Below, piece by piece: positions 54,085-63,034 of a stretch of DNA of 64,000 bases. The stretch lies in the NCBI GenBank assembly GCA_033584155.1, contig CP138355.1, positions 868,001 through 932,000 of the forward strand, in the 5' to 3' direction. The notes beneath the pieces were generated by a model. It was given only the letters and a program-made list of their open reading frames with translations, did no database searches and had not been told where the DNA came from. Origin of the DNA: Candidatus Electrothrix scaldis. Its GTDB lineage: Bacteria > Desulfobacterota > Desulfobulbia > Desulfobulbales > Desulfobulbaceae. Positions within the stretch are counted from its first letter, which is position 1. Every line of letters begins with the position of its first letter. Position numbers and translations under genes: made by a program.

Positions 54085-54393
54085 ATGAATATCTCTGATA
54101 TGATGCAGCAGGCAAAGCAATTCCAGGAAAAAATTGGCTCCATGCAAGAGGAGTTGGCAACCAAAACCGTGACCGGTTCTGCTGGCGGTGGGATGGTGAG
54201 TGCCACTATGAATGGAAAGGGCGAGCTGGTGGGCCTTTCCATAGAGCCTGGTATCGTCAATGCGGACGAAGTGGACATGCTCCAGGACCTGGTTGTTGCT
54301 GCCGTCAATGATGGGGCTCGCAAGGCGGCTGAGTTGGGCAAGGGTGAGATGTCCAAACTGACTGGTGGCCTGAATATTCCCGGCCTTTCCTAA
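54085..54393 (+). CDS. YbaB/EbfC nucleoid-associated protein
   Basis: 102 residues. MISDMMQQAKQFQEKI-like start (MNISDMMQQAKQ), then VSATMNGKGELVGLSIEP and LQDLVVAAVNDGARKA. Binds DNA as a dimer. It sits between dnaX and recR, the usual order. Confidence 0.94.
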   Translation: MNISDMMQQAKQFQEKIGSMQEELATKTVTGSAGGGMVSATMNGKGELVGLSIEPGIVNADEVDMLQDLVVAAVNDGARKAAELGKGEMSKLTGGLNIPGLS

Positions 54394-54419
54394 CGTTCGT
54401 AAATAACGACCAGACGACT

Positions 54420-55022
54420 ATGCAGGTTATTCCTCCGGCACTGGAACGGCTGATTACCGATCTGACCCGCTTGCCGGGTATCGGGCAGAAGACTGCTTCC
54501 CGGCTGGCCCTTTATCTCTTGCGACGTCCTGCTGCTGAGGCCCTGAATCTCTCGGCGAGCCTAGCCGAGCTGCACTCCTCAATCCGTCTGTGCAGTAGCT
54601 GCTTTGCCTTTTCTGAGAACGATCCCTGTCGCATCTGTGAGGATGCCCGCCGCAATAACCGATTGGTCTGCGTGGTGGAGGAGCCTGGCGATCTCATGGC
54701 CATTGAAAAGACCGGTGCCTTTCGCGGGGTGTATCATATCCTCCACGGGGTTTTGGCTCCTATGGAGGGCATCGGGCCGGATGAGCTCAAGATTCGTGAG
54801 CTTTTTCTGCGGGTGCGAAGCCAGGGGATTGAGGAGATTCTGATCGCGACCAGCTCCACAGTGCCGGGCGAAGCTACTGCCTCCTACCTGATTGATCATT
54901 TGTCGGGTTTGCCGGTCAAGGTGACCCGCCTTGCCTGCGGGATACCTATGGGGATGGACATCAAGTATGCGGATGAACATACGCTCTCAAGAGCTATAGA
55001 ATCCAGGCAGTTTATAGGGTGA
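54420..55022 (+). CDS. recR: Recombination mediator RecR
   Basis: 200 residues. HhH region (LPGIGQKTASRLALYLL), zinc finger with CSSCFAFSENDPCRICED, and Toprim domain (VVEEPGDLMAIEKTG, EILIATSSTVPGEATASYL). Acts with RecO and RecF in gap repair. Last gene of the operon. Confidence 0.96.
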   Translation: MQVIPPALERLITDLTRLPGIGQKTASRLALYLLRRPAAEALNLSASLAELHSSIRLCSSCFAFSENDPCRICEDARRNNRLVCVVEEPGDLMAIEKTGAFRGVYHILHGVLAPMEGIGPDELKIRELFLRVRSQGIEEILIATSSTVPGEATASYLIDHLSGLPVKVTRLACGIPMGMDIKYADEHTLSRAIESRQFIG

Positions 55023-55361
55023 TTCATAGCGACTCATTGCTCAACCTGAAGATGGCAATGACAGAGAGGCGTCTCAGACGGGGCTTCTACATAACGGGTG
55101 GAAGAGAAGAACGGGTTTGTGAGGAGCTCTACCTTACTTTTCGGAGAACTCTGTCTTGGCAATAGGGGGCCGCTTTAGCTGGCTTGAATGCACCCTTGAG
55201 GGTAAAATCCCAGAAAGGAGTGGATAACCGCAAGAAGGCTTGAAGAAGCCGAAGGGCTAGAGCAGGAAAGAAAGATTGCGTGAAATCGATTTAGGCGAAA
55301 CAAAAAAAGAAGCGTTCTTGTACAAAGCTGGAAATATAATACACTGTAATTTTAAATAAAA
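55023..55361. other. Intergenic region after recR
   Basis: About 340 bases, no frame of note and no recognised RNA. It contains short GGCGTCT-type inverted repeats but no clear known element. Confidence 0.3.
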
Positions 55362-55396
55362 AAGGCCGTAGCATTTAAGCTGGTGGCCTTTTTTTA
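55362..55396. terminator. Bidirectional terminator
   Basis: A-run, GGCC..AGC / GCT..GGCC hairpin, T-run. It serves recR on the plus side and the TIR gene on the minus side. The hairpin contains TTTAAGCTGGTGGCC, very close to the terminator at 62945-62984. Confidence 0.7.
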
Positions 55397-55421
55397 CCAT
55401 ACAATGGGTTGTGCAATAAAG

Positions 55422-55973
55422 TCATTTTTTCCAATCTAAATAATCATCTAACGGATGATTCGACTGACTGTGACTAATTACACTTTCATTAACAAGCCTG
55501 TAAGGATATGAATAATCAGAAGATATTTTCTTTAGATACTCGTTTAAACTTTTAGTCCCTTTAAGAACAACACCAATCTTAAGGTACTCTGGAAGTTGCA
55601 CTTCACCTTTCAACTTTAAGGATGAAATTTTTTTATCCGATTTTTTTGCATACCCAATTTCATAAGGAACCCACCATGAATAAACTGTTTTTTTGCTGTA
55701 GAGACACATTAAATGCGTTGATCTACTTAAGCCCTGTTCAATAAATTTAGTTATTTTGTACGGGTCTTCTTCATCTACCGCTTTTTGCAATTCAGTATCA
55801 TATATATCTAAATATATATCAAGATCACCTTGATCCATGATATAGTCACCAATAGACTTAACAGTGGTTTTATCTAGAGATATATGAGACAAAAAAATAC
55901 ATGGTTTTCTAGGTCCTGAACTCTTAGCAAAAACAGCGCTCCGTGAGAGTTGCGCCAAATTTCTCCCGGCCAT
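55422..55973 (-). CDS. TIR-domain protein (short)
   Basis: 183 residues. TIR signs: KPCIFLSHISLD, DLDIYLDIYDTELQKAVDEE, LSRSTHLMCLYSKKTVYSWWVPYEIGYAKK with a candidate catalytic Glu in PYEIG. Bacterial TIR proteins of this type break down or convert NAD in phage defence, for example in Thoeris. It is last of the minus-strand group TIR / helical protein / TIR. GGAGGGAGG lies directly at the ATG, so a start a few codons later is possible. Confidence 0.82.
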   Translation of the reverse strand: MAGRNLAQLSRSAVFAKSSGPRKPCIFLSHISLDKTTVKSIGDYIMDQGDLDIYLDIYDTELQKAVDEEDPYKITKFIEQGLSRSTHLMCLYSKKTVYSWWVPYEIGYAKKSDKKISSLKLKGEVQLPEYLKIGVVLKGTKSLNEYLKKISSDYSYPYRLVNESVISHSQSNHPLDDYLDWKK

Positions 55974-56035
55974 CCTCCCTCCTTACTTGTTATATTGTAA
56001 AGTTTTTTAAGTTTATTTTTTCGGGCTAGAGAAAA

Positions 56036-56190
56036 TTATTCCTCTAGTTCCGTTAAGTCTTCAACCCCTGCCATATCAGCAAGCATTTTACTGTAGTTTT
56101 TTAATATCTTCTGAAGATCAATTAATTCTTTTCTAAATTGAGCACACTGCTCAGAATCTGAGAAAGCAACTTGCGATGAAGAAACTTTAT
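56036..56190 (-). pseudogene. 3' part of a gene split by the insertion sequence
   Basis: About 50 codons (VSSSQVAFSDSEQCAQFRKE, LIDLQKILKNYSKMLADMAG, VEDLTELEE, stop at 56036-56038). It joins in frame with 58359-58036 once the insertion and one TTTAT are removed. See that entry for the protein. Confidence 0.85.
56186..56190. repeat. Target-site duplication, left copy
   Basis: TTTAT next to the left terminal repeat of the insertion sequence; the same five bases follow the right end at 58036-58040. Confidence 0.85.
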
Positions 56191-58035
56191 AAGGGTGTTG
56201 AAAAGTAGTATTTTTATGAGTTAGTAAGGTTGTCCAGTAGCCGTAATGATGGCTTTTTTTCGCTTTGAAACCTCCGAAGGAACTGTTCCGACCTGTTTTC
56301 CGGATTTAATCTATTGAGTTGAAACAATCAATAAAGATTCTTGGTATTTTCAGGGCGTTATATCCTTGGAGCTTTGCAGCGTTTTGTGTGTAACTATTTG
56401 TTATTTCTATTACATCATGCTGCCTTACTGAACAGTTCAAGTTGTTGACTTTCATTCTTTGGTTTCTTTTTACGAAATCCGGCCATTTCAATAAGCAAGG
56501 TTGTTATCATGGTAAATGTCATCCTGCCGCACAGAGCATGTTGACTGCGAACAACCGCATCTTCCAGGCATTCTCGTTTTTTCATGAGATTAAAAGGTCT
56601 TTCGCAATTTTTTCGCATCTCGATTGCCTGTCGTGCCGCTTCGCTATCAACCGGCATCCTCTGAAAATGGGCGTCATCAAAAGCAATTAGACGAAACCGG
56701 GGACAAATTGCCGCGCGTGAACATTCACCGGCACCGGCTGCGCATTTATATTCATGTCCTTCGTCCGTCAGGCCCATACGATTCATTGGAATTTCACAGA
56801 ATTGATCACATTTCACATGGAGGCTCCCCGGCTCGACATGTTCCGGCAGGGGTGTATCGGCTGACACCGGCGTGATGAGATGGACTCCGGTGTCGGACAA
56901 CAAATCCCCCTCTTTGTCATGATACGCCTGATCCGCGCTGATGAGTTTCATTTCAATACCAATTGCTTGCGCAAGTTCAACCAACGGCTTTAAGTACAGG
57001 CTGTCATGATGATTGGCCGGACCGAGCAGAGAAACAAGGGGATAACTCAATCCTGTCGACGGGTTGATTGCCGTCAACGTATGCATACGATAACCTACTA
57101 CATACGGGGACTTATCGCGCTTGTTGCGTCGAGCGCCGCAGTCGCAATCTATATCACTGTAGACCCGTACCTTTTTATCGCCGACTTTGATGCTGTACAG
57201 TGGGTACTGGTTATCATTGGCTATTTCAGTGGAATCAACTCCATGCAGCACACTGTTCTCCAACAGACCGCTGCCATAGAAATGATGTAATATGTACACC
57301 AGAATATTCACAAGTTGAGAGAATTTCAAATCTCTGCGGAAATGACAAAGCTCAGTATGATCAATAATTTCCTTGGTGTTGAGCGGTAACCCTAAAAATC
57401 TGCGATTCTCTTTACGTTCCTGCCCCATGTATTCCGAGCTGCAAAATTTACGGTAGCTTATCTCAGGGTATTTTATGGCTTTTAATAGTTCGGCACGAAA
57501 AAGTTGGCATGGAAAGATGTCCCGCATTTGCGGTGAATAACCTTCGTTGGCTAATAACGCATTGATGATGCGATTATCAAGCAACTCGTCAATGAATCGA
57601 AGTTCCTCATTGTGAATCTCAGTCCATGATTTATGAGAGCGGGAAAATTTCAACAATCCGGCTTTTGTATAAAAATTATCTACAAAATCAGCCATATCCT
57701 GTAATGGTATAATCCGACTGTCAGGCTGTTGTTGCTCAATGCCGATCAGCTCCTCAATCGGTATGTCCAGTTCCTCATCAAACTCCTGATAATCTGCTGC
57801 CGCTGCATCCGTTATCTCTTTGGTGATTTTCTTTTTTTGCTTTCTGGAGAGACGCTGCCAATTCGGATGGTTCGATTTCAGCTGCTTCCTGATGATTCGT
57901 TTGATATCTTTCTCTTTCATAACGCCTCTCTTTGGTATCAATTTGTTTTTGTTGACTTTTATACCATTATAGAGGCTTTATATGTTTTAAGCAACTGTAT
58001 TGATTTGTTTATTTTGCATTTTCTTCAACACCCTT
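56191..58035 (-). mobile_element. Complete insertion sequence (DDE transposase, 1845 bp)
   Basis: Both ends read AAGGGTGTTGAA inward, perfect for 12 bases and similar for several more. The single transposase gene fills most of the length. It is flanked by TTTAT direct repeats of 5 bases. All parts look intact, so the insertion seems recent and probably still active. Confidence 0.93.
56415..57920 (-). CDS. IS transposase with DDE domain
   Basis: 501 residues from the ATG at 57920, which follows AGAGAGG by 4 bases. A Lys-rich N-terminus is followed by a helical region with YRKFCSSEYMGQE and LCHFRRDLKFSQL, then the catalytic core: HGVDSTEIAND (first Asp), LISADQAYHD (second Asp) and CERPFNLMKKRE (Glu). 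The layout resembles IS1182/IS4-like transposases; the exact family is not certain. Confidence 0.88.
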   Translation of the reverse strand: MKEKDIKRIIRKQLKSNHPNWQRLSRKQKKKITKEITDAAAADYQEFDEELDIPIEELIGIEQQQPDSRIIPLQDMADFVDNFYTKAGLLKFSRSHKSWTEIHNEELRFIDELLDNRIINALLANEGYSPQMRDIFPCQLFRAELLKAIKYPEISYRKFCSSEYMGQERKENRRFLGLPLNTKEIIDHTELCHFRRDLKFSQLVNILVYILHHFYGSGLLENSVLHGVDSTEIANDNQYPLYSIKVGDKKVRVYSDIDCDCGARRNKRDKSPYVVGYRMHTLTAINPSTGLSYPLVSLLGPANHHDSLYLKPLVELAQAIGIEMKLISADQAYHDKEGDLLSDTGVHLITPVSADTPLPEHVEPGSLHVKCDQFCEIPMNRMGLTDEGHEYKCAAGAGECSRAAICPRFRLIAFDDAHFQRMPVDSEAARQAIEMRKNCERPFNLMKKRECLEDAVVRSQHALCGRMTFTMITTLLIEMAGFRKKKPKNESQQLELFSKAA

Positions 58036-58359
58036 TTTATGCCATTTTGCCGTAAAGGGACGAATCTTTTGATTTAGAATAAGTACAGCAATCTTTGTAA
58101 ACTCGACACAATGTCTACCATTACGTTTAATTATCTCTCGGGTTGTAGGGAAAATAGAATAAATACTTTCAAGAGCTGTTTGTTCATCACCATGACTGCT
58201 GGCAAGCGGCTGAGTAGTTATCCTGGTCAAAAGTTCGATGTATAATTCCCAAGCCGCCGTTTTGTCTTCATCTTGAGGCTTCCACTCCATATCAAGAAAT
58301 GGTGCCTTAACCTTGAGAGATGTCATTTCCCATTGTTCAAGCCACTTACTCCATTTCAT
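58036..58359 (-). pseudogene. 5' part of a gene split by the insertion sequence (helical protein between TIR genes)
   Basis: 108 codons (MKWSKWLEQWEMTSLKVKAP ... RPFTAKWHK), after which the frame runs into the insertion. Removing it with one TTTAT copy restores an uninterrupted protein of about 158 residues ending VEDLTELEE. The protein seems helical; LELLTRITT-like and IEFTKIAVLILNQ-like helices follow a fixed DMEWKPQDEDKTAAWELYIE region. I do not know its function. It lies between two TIR genes on the same strand, so a role in the same system is inferred. Confidence 0.85.
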
Positions 58360-58456
58360 CTTTTTCTACCTCCTTCTCTAAACAACACGAGATGTATTTT
58401 ACTGTTAATTTGCTATTTTATTTCGTCCGCAGGCCGGGGAAGGCTTTTAAGTTGTA

Positions 58457-59302
58457 TTAAATAGGATTCCTGTTTAATATATCTTTTCCGTAATACGTAA
58501 TTGATATAAATGGCTTTTTCCCCTCAAGAGTTCTTTGAGGTAAAACAATGAGACAGCCTTTCTTGATTAACTGACGCAATGATTCAATAGTTTCTTCTTT
58601 CGTGAAGGTTGACACTTCTCTGATAAATAAATCATATTCAATATTTTCATATGTGCTTGAGCTTGCGGCTTCATCAATGAGTCTTAATATATTTAAATGC
58701 AGATCTATGTTATCTTCGCAATAATGTATTGTTTTTTTTAGGTACTGAACTGCACCTTGAGTTACATTATTTGGTCTTTCTAACTCTAACGTTTTATCAT
58801 CTAGGCTATTAACTGAATTATCTCCTTTCGTTGAATTCTCAGAAAACTTTCTAACACAATCTATAAACTCTAGAAAGTCAACGTTGGGCGGAGCAGAGCC
58901 TAATACACCAGCTATAGTCAAAACAACTTCGTTGAGGTCATCAATATCTGTTGCGTTTGCAGACTGTAGTAATGATAATGGTAGGTTAAGATTATCCTTG
59001 TCTAAGCCAGAGTGACATATTGGTATTACGGGGATATCTCTTATCCACCCCGCACCAGACTCAAAACCTATCCAAGGTCTCGTAATTGAATATAGACTAC
59101 ATAAAATAATTTCAACGTGACATTTTTTTAGCGATCTTGTTATTTTATCGACCCACTTTGATCCTGACTGAATGCTATCAGGGTCTGAAGCAATAAAAAC
59201 CTCAACCATGTCCAAAAAGCCAATTGTTAGGGCCTTTTTTAACGATTTTGCTATTGCTTCCTCTTCGGTTCTATGCGAGATGAAAATTTCAATTTTACTC
59301 AT
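58457..59302 (-). CDS. TIR-domain protein with C-terminal extension
   Basis: 281 residues. N-terminal TIR: IEIFISHRTEEEAIAKSLKK, VEVFIASDPDSI, GSKWVDKI, ITRPWIGFESGAGWIRDIPVIP with a candidate catalytic Glu in GFESG. From about 150 a Ser/Asn-rich linker and a helical C-terminal domain ending with a winged-helix-like fold (SLRQLIKKGCLIVLPQRTLEG, SITYYGKDIL). First gene of the minus-strand set; the split gene starts about 100 bases downstream. Confidence 0.85.
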   Translation of the reverse strand: MSKIEIFISHRTEEEAIAKSLKKALTIGFLDMVEVFIASDPDSIQSGSKWVDKITRSLKKCHVEIILCSLYSITRPWIGFESGAGWIRDIPVIPICHSGLDKDNLNLPLSLLQSANATDIDDLNEVVLTIAGVLGSAPPNVDFLEFIDCVRKFSENSTKGDNSVNSLDDKTLELERPNNVTQGAVQYLKKTIHYCEDNIDLHLNILRLIDEAASSSTYENIEYDLFIREVSTFTKEETIESLRQLIKKGCLIVLPQRTLEGKKPFISITYYGKDILNRNPI

Positions 59303-59465
59303 AAACTAAACGATGTTCATCGTGTTTATTGTACTCACCTAATCATTTTATATTCACCTGACAAACTTAATTTGTATTTTTTAAACTATTGACTGAGAAT
59401 TCTTGCAGGATTCTCCATCCAGGTAATATCCACGAACACTATACATATTTTTTAACTATTCCGAA

Positions 59466-59494
59466 TTAAAAAGTTAACAGCGGAACCCGCTGTT
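59466..59494 (-). terminator. Terminator after the duplicated helicase end
   Basis: AACAGCGG-AAC-CCGCTGTT hairpin followed on the minus strand by AACTTTTTAATT. It lies about 100 bases past the helicase fragment and suits it as the old 3' end. No gene is seen in the 280 bases 59303-59587. Confidence 0.6.
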
Positions 59495-59587
59495 GAAAGG
59501 ACGAAATGTACCCATTTTTTTGTATCACAGCTTGTCTTTAAGCCGCGTAGCCATACGGATTAGCAACTGATGGCCCAGACTGTTTGC

Positions 59588-59803
59588 TCACGAACCACTC
59601 TCAAAAGCGTGATCATTTCCCAGAGTAGAATATATATTCATTAAATCCTGACTGTATTCGTTATTACCTGATGTGGTAATAAGCAAATACTCCTGCGCCC
59701 TTGTCATGCCCACATACAGCAGGCGAGCGGAATTCTGCCTGTGCTTTTCATCATCCCTCAACGCGCCGATTCCCATAATGATGACTCTTGAAAACTCAAG
59801 CCA
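59588..59803 (-). pseudogene. Duplicated 3' end of the NERD helicase gene
   Basis: About 215 bases that repeat 60860-61076 with few changes. The translation (GIGALRDDEKHRQNSARLLY, VGMTRAQEYLLITTSGNNEY, SQDLMNIYSTLGNDHAFESG) differs from the helicase end at about six residues. It lacks a start; homology stops sharply at CTCAAGCC. Confidence 0.9.
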
Positions 59804-59839
59804 ACATCTACAGACGCAACCGTCAAACTTATTGGCTTG

Positions 59840-60346
59840 TTATTTGACTTTCTTCAACAATCCCCAAAAGAGCATAGACGAACCACCGAATAAGAGTAAT
59901 CCTATTATACCAAGTATAACATTTCCAAATATTATTGTAGCTGCCGCACCAAAAGCCATGAGTACTGACAAGCTGAGTAGAATCCACAAAAAGGGTTTGC
60001 CCAGACTTGACGACAAATTTGATAAAGCTGCTTCTCTTTGCTCAGGTGTCGGAGTCGCTGGAGGATCCACTATAGGAAGGCCACGAGATAAAAACCAAAA
60101 CGCTACATAAAAAATAAGAGTCCATACACCTAACCCAATATACAGAGCCTGTAATCCACCAACTAACGGTAAGAGTGTAATAATGAAAAACAACGTGTAA
60201 TAGACACGGACAAACCAGGTAAATTTTTTCCGATCAACAGTGCCAACCAAATAACATGAACCTTTTCTGCCCCATGGCCGAAAGTACACTCTTCCATCTG
60301 GTGCCGTGTAAAGAATCGTTGCTTCAAGAAATTTTCCAATTTTCAT
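59840..60346 (-). CDS. Four-helix membrane protein, unknown
   Basis: 168 residues. A small N-terminal soluble part (YTAPDGRVYFRPWGRKGSCYLVG) precedes helices at about 45-65, 68-88, 118-138 and 142-162, with a Pro-rich loop (IVDPPATPTPEQREA). Not recognised. With the next gene it forms a two-gene cassette between the helicase copies. Confidence 0.6.
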   Translation of the reverse strand: MKIGKFLEATILYTAPDGRVYFRPWGRKGSCYLVGTVDRKKFTWFVRVYYTLFFIITLLPLVGGLQALYIGLGVWTLIFYVAFWFLSRGLPIVDPPATPTPEQREAALSNLSSSLGKPFLWILLSLSVLMAFGAAATIIFGNVILGIIGLLLFGGSSMLFWGLLKKVK

Positions 60347-60409
60347 AGGTTATATTCCTTAATCAAACATCCGCTCTCAATTAAATTACCGGTCCACGTT
60401 GCTCGCCAA

Positions 60410-60811
60410 TTAATCGAGATAAAATTCAGCATGTTTTTCAGTAACCACATCGTGTTGGAATAGCAAAACTCGCATACGATAGTGTGAATCATATGCGGAC
60501 TTTGTCCAACGCATGCCAATATCCCAACCAGCATGCCCATATTTATTAGGATAAGTGTCTAATGGTTCTCCGAGTAAGTCTTTAACTTCCGCCTCACTCA
60601 TACCTTTACTGACCTGTAAAAATTTGCAATCTGAGTACTCAGATGAATAAACGGTATCTCCCCCGCAATAAATAATATCCCATATTGCGCTCCCCCAACC
60701 TTCAATCAACGCAAGTTTTGCAGGGTAGATACTCAACAAGAAGATTGCCACCCCATAACAGAGGGCTGTTTTCTTGGCTGTCGATGCATTGCGAAATGAA
60801 AAACTTTTCAT
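60410..60811 (-). CDS. SmpA/BamE-like domain protein
   Basis: 133 residues. One N-terminal helix (ALCYGVAIFLLSIYPAKLAL) then a small domain with FLQVSKGMSEAEVKDLLGEP, the SmpA/OmlA/BamE fold mark, and WDIGMRWTKSAYDSHYRM. No lipobox is seen, so it is not BamE itself. It lies first in the two-gene cassette. Confidence 0.6.
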   Translation of the reverse strand: MKSFSFRNASTAKKTALCYGVAIFLLSIYPAKLALIEGWGSAIWDIIYCGGDTVYSSEYSDCKFLQVSKGMSEAEVKDLLGEPLDTYPNKYGHAGWDIGMRWTKSAYDSHYRMRVLLFQHDVVTEKHAEFYLD

Positions 60812-60859
60812 AATGTTAAACTGTTAAGTTTACGGCTAAAGTTATTTAATCTATATGAT

Positions 60860-62752
60860 TTACGAATCACCCTCAAAAGAGTGATCATTTCCCAGAGTAG
60901 AATATATATTCATTAAATCCTGACTGTATTCGTTATTACCGGATGTGGTAATAAGCAAATACTCCTGCGCCCTTGTCATGCCCACATACAGCAGACGAGC
61001 GGAATTCTGCCTGTGCTCTTCATCATCTTTCAACGCTCCGATTCCCATAATGATGACTCGCGAAAACTCAAGCCCTTTGCTGCTGTGGATCGTCGACAGG
61101 GTCACCACGTCGCTTGCAGGGTTATAGGCACTCTTCTGTTTCTTCGAATGCATTAACAGGTGCGGTATCTGTTGCGTTTTCAATCGGGAGGCTAAGTCGT
61201 TGCCCTGTTTTATCTTGCAGTACAGCACCGCTATCTTGTTCCACGGCACGCCTCTTTGATGCCATGTTTCCAGGCACCGGGCCACATATGAAACTTCTTC
61301 GGAGAAATTAGCCTGCTCGCAGACCACAGGGGGCAGCCCGAAAACACCGGCAGGTTCCGGCTGGATAAGCGGGATATGGTCGTCATCCGCATTTTGTGCG
61401 CTCAGGTAATGGGCGGCAAATTTATAGGCAAATTCTAATATTTCGTGCGTATTGCGATAATTCAGCCGTAAAATGGTTGTGCGGCCCTGGGCCTTCACGC
61501 CGACGCTGGACAGGCTGAAATCAAGCCCGGAGCGGTTATCATAAATTGATTGGGCATCATCATAGAGCAGCAACAGAGAATTCGTTTCAGGGTCAACCAT
61601 CTGGACAATAAGCTGAAGCCACTCTGCGGCGAAGTCATGCCCTTCATCGATAAGGATAGCACCATACTGTGCTCTGGGGATCAGGCCCTTATCTACAGAA
61701 GATATAACCGCCTCGACCTGTCGCTCAAAATAATTCCTGCATGGTTTCACCTCGACATGATATGTTTTCAGCTGCTGGCCGCACCAGTCGTGAAAATGAT
61801 AGACCTGCACCTGTCCACCTATGCCTTTGGCGGAAATAAAGGCCCTGATTTTTGCGGCTAAGGTAACATTGAAGCAGAGAACCAGGATCGGTTTATCTGT
61901 CTCCTCTGTCAGATACTGGCACCGACACCCCAGAATCATGGTTTTCCCTGATCCGGCGACCCCGTGAACCACCCTGTGCCCTTCACCGAGTCCCCGCGCC
62001 AATTTCTCCTGCTTAATATCCATGACCTTAACGAGATCCTGGAAATCTTCGATAAACGGTGATGAGGTGTCTTTGTCAGGGCCGAAAAGTTCTTCTTCGG
62101 TGAATTGCTCGTCAAGACGAATTTCCGGGAAGAGGTGCCAGCGGATACGGTCGATTTCCGGCATGGTCAGGGTATGGGGAAACCGATAGTGGAACATACC
62201 CCAAAGCTGTTCCTGGAATTTTTCCACATCGGCACCCTCGTACATCTCATCCTTATAGATCATCAGGTGATCCGGCAGGAGGTTTTCGCGCCTGTCTTCT
62301 GGTATCGCCTTTTCAACCTGCGTGCGGGTGATGTTTGTGAATACGCAGCCCCAGCCCCAGGTCATGATCGGCTTACCCTGGTACTTTCCCTCTTTATTGC
62401 AGAGCATAGAATCCCGCTTGAGCTTATTTACGACCACGTATGTATAGTCGCGAGCCTGATTTACAGGGTGCTGCACTATCTTCCGACCCGTATCAAGCAA
62501 CAAGGTAACTTCTGAAGGTGAAATGTGCTTCACGGTTGACGCTTTCCAGTCCTTTACTTCCAGGCAGAGTATACCACGGGATGGGTGAAGGATGATAAAG
62601 TCAGGATAGCGTTGCTGCCTGCCTATGGGGATGTCGTACCATATAGTATAGTCATCCTCAAGAAAGGCCAGTAATCGGCGCGCAAATCGATGTTCTCCGG
62701 CAGTCATACGACTGATGGTTTGCGCATTAAGCGGCGGGATCATTTCGGCCAT
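60860..62752 (-). CDS. NERD-domain UvrD-like helicase
   Basis: 630 residues from the ATG at 62752 (a GTG at 62761 is also possible). An N-terminal NERD nuclease-like domain (residues about 20-110: RFARRLLAFLEDD, QRYPDFIILHPSRGILCLEVKDWK). Then helicase motifs: HGVAGSGKTMILG (Walker A), ILIDEGHDF (Walker B), LRLNYRNTHEILE, VVTLSTIHSSKGLEFSRV and YVGMTRAQEYL. Such enzymes act in repair or defence. Last ~70 codons exist twice (59588-59803). Confidence 0.9.
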   Translation of the reverse strand: MAEMIPPLNAQTISRMTAGEHRFARRLLAFLEDDYTIWYDIPIGRQQRYPDFIILHPSRGILCLEVKDWKASTVKHISPSEVTLLLDTGRKIVQHPVNQARDYTYVVVNKLKRDSMLCNKEGKYQGKPIMTWGWGCVFTNITRTQVEKAIPEDRRENLLPDHLMIYKDEMYEGADVEKFQEQLWGMFHYRFPHTLTMPEIDRIRWHLFPEIRLDEQFTEEELFGPDKDTSSPFIEDFQDLVKVMDIKQEKLARGLGEGHRVVHGVAGSGKTMILGCRCQYLTEETDKPILVLCFNVTLAAKIRAFISAKGIGGQVQVYHFHDWCGQQLKTYHVEVKPCRNYFERQVEAVISSVDKGLIPRAQYGAILIDEGHDFAAEWLQLIVQMVDPETNSLLLLYDDAQSIYDNRSGLDFSLSSVGVKAQGRTTILRLNYRNTHEILEFAYKFAAHYLSAQNADDDHIPLIQPEPAGVFGLPPVVCEQANFSEEVSYVARCLETWHQRGVPWNKIAVLYCKIKQGNDLASRLKTQQIPHLLMHSKKQKSAYNPASDVVTLSTIHSSKGLEFSRVIIMGIGALKDDEEHRQNSARLLYVGMTRAQEYLLITTSGNNEYSQDLMNIYSTLGNDHSFEGDS

Positions 62753-62944
62753 TATCGGCACCCGTAGGGAGGTATTTTTTTATGCTCGACAATCGTTCAT
62801 TAGAAATGCGTTTGAATTCATTTATATAAAAATGATTTACGAAAAAAACAACAGAAAGATGGTGGAAGGAGGGCGTAAGCATCAAGCTCAGCGTGTGCGG
62901 GTTTGTTGGGCGGGGTGCGGGTTCAAATCCAAGCGGCAGGAAAC

Positions 62945-62984
62945 AAAAAAAAGGGTCGCTAGCAATTAAGCTGGTGGCCCTTTT
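62945..62984 (-). terminator. Terminator of the secreted-protein gene
   Basis: GGGCC..AGC/GCT..GACCC hairpin with eight T on the minus strand and a shorter T-run on the plus strand. It shares TTAAGCTGGTGGCC with the terminator at 55362. Confidence 0.7.
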
Positions 62985-63034
62985 TATTTCAAATAACTTT
63001 GGCATGAAGATAACGTAACATAGCATTGTTATGT

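Noticed and set aside
55023-55361. Group II intron remnant after recR
   Set aside because: Some purine-rich stretches suggested it, but no domain V hairpin or reverse-transcriptase trace could be seen.
62910-62945. GGGTTCAAATCC resembling a tRNA T-arm
   Set aside because: The flanking bases cannot form a five-pair T stem or an acceptor stem, so there is no tRNA or clear tRNA remnant.
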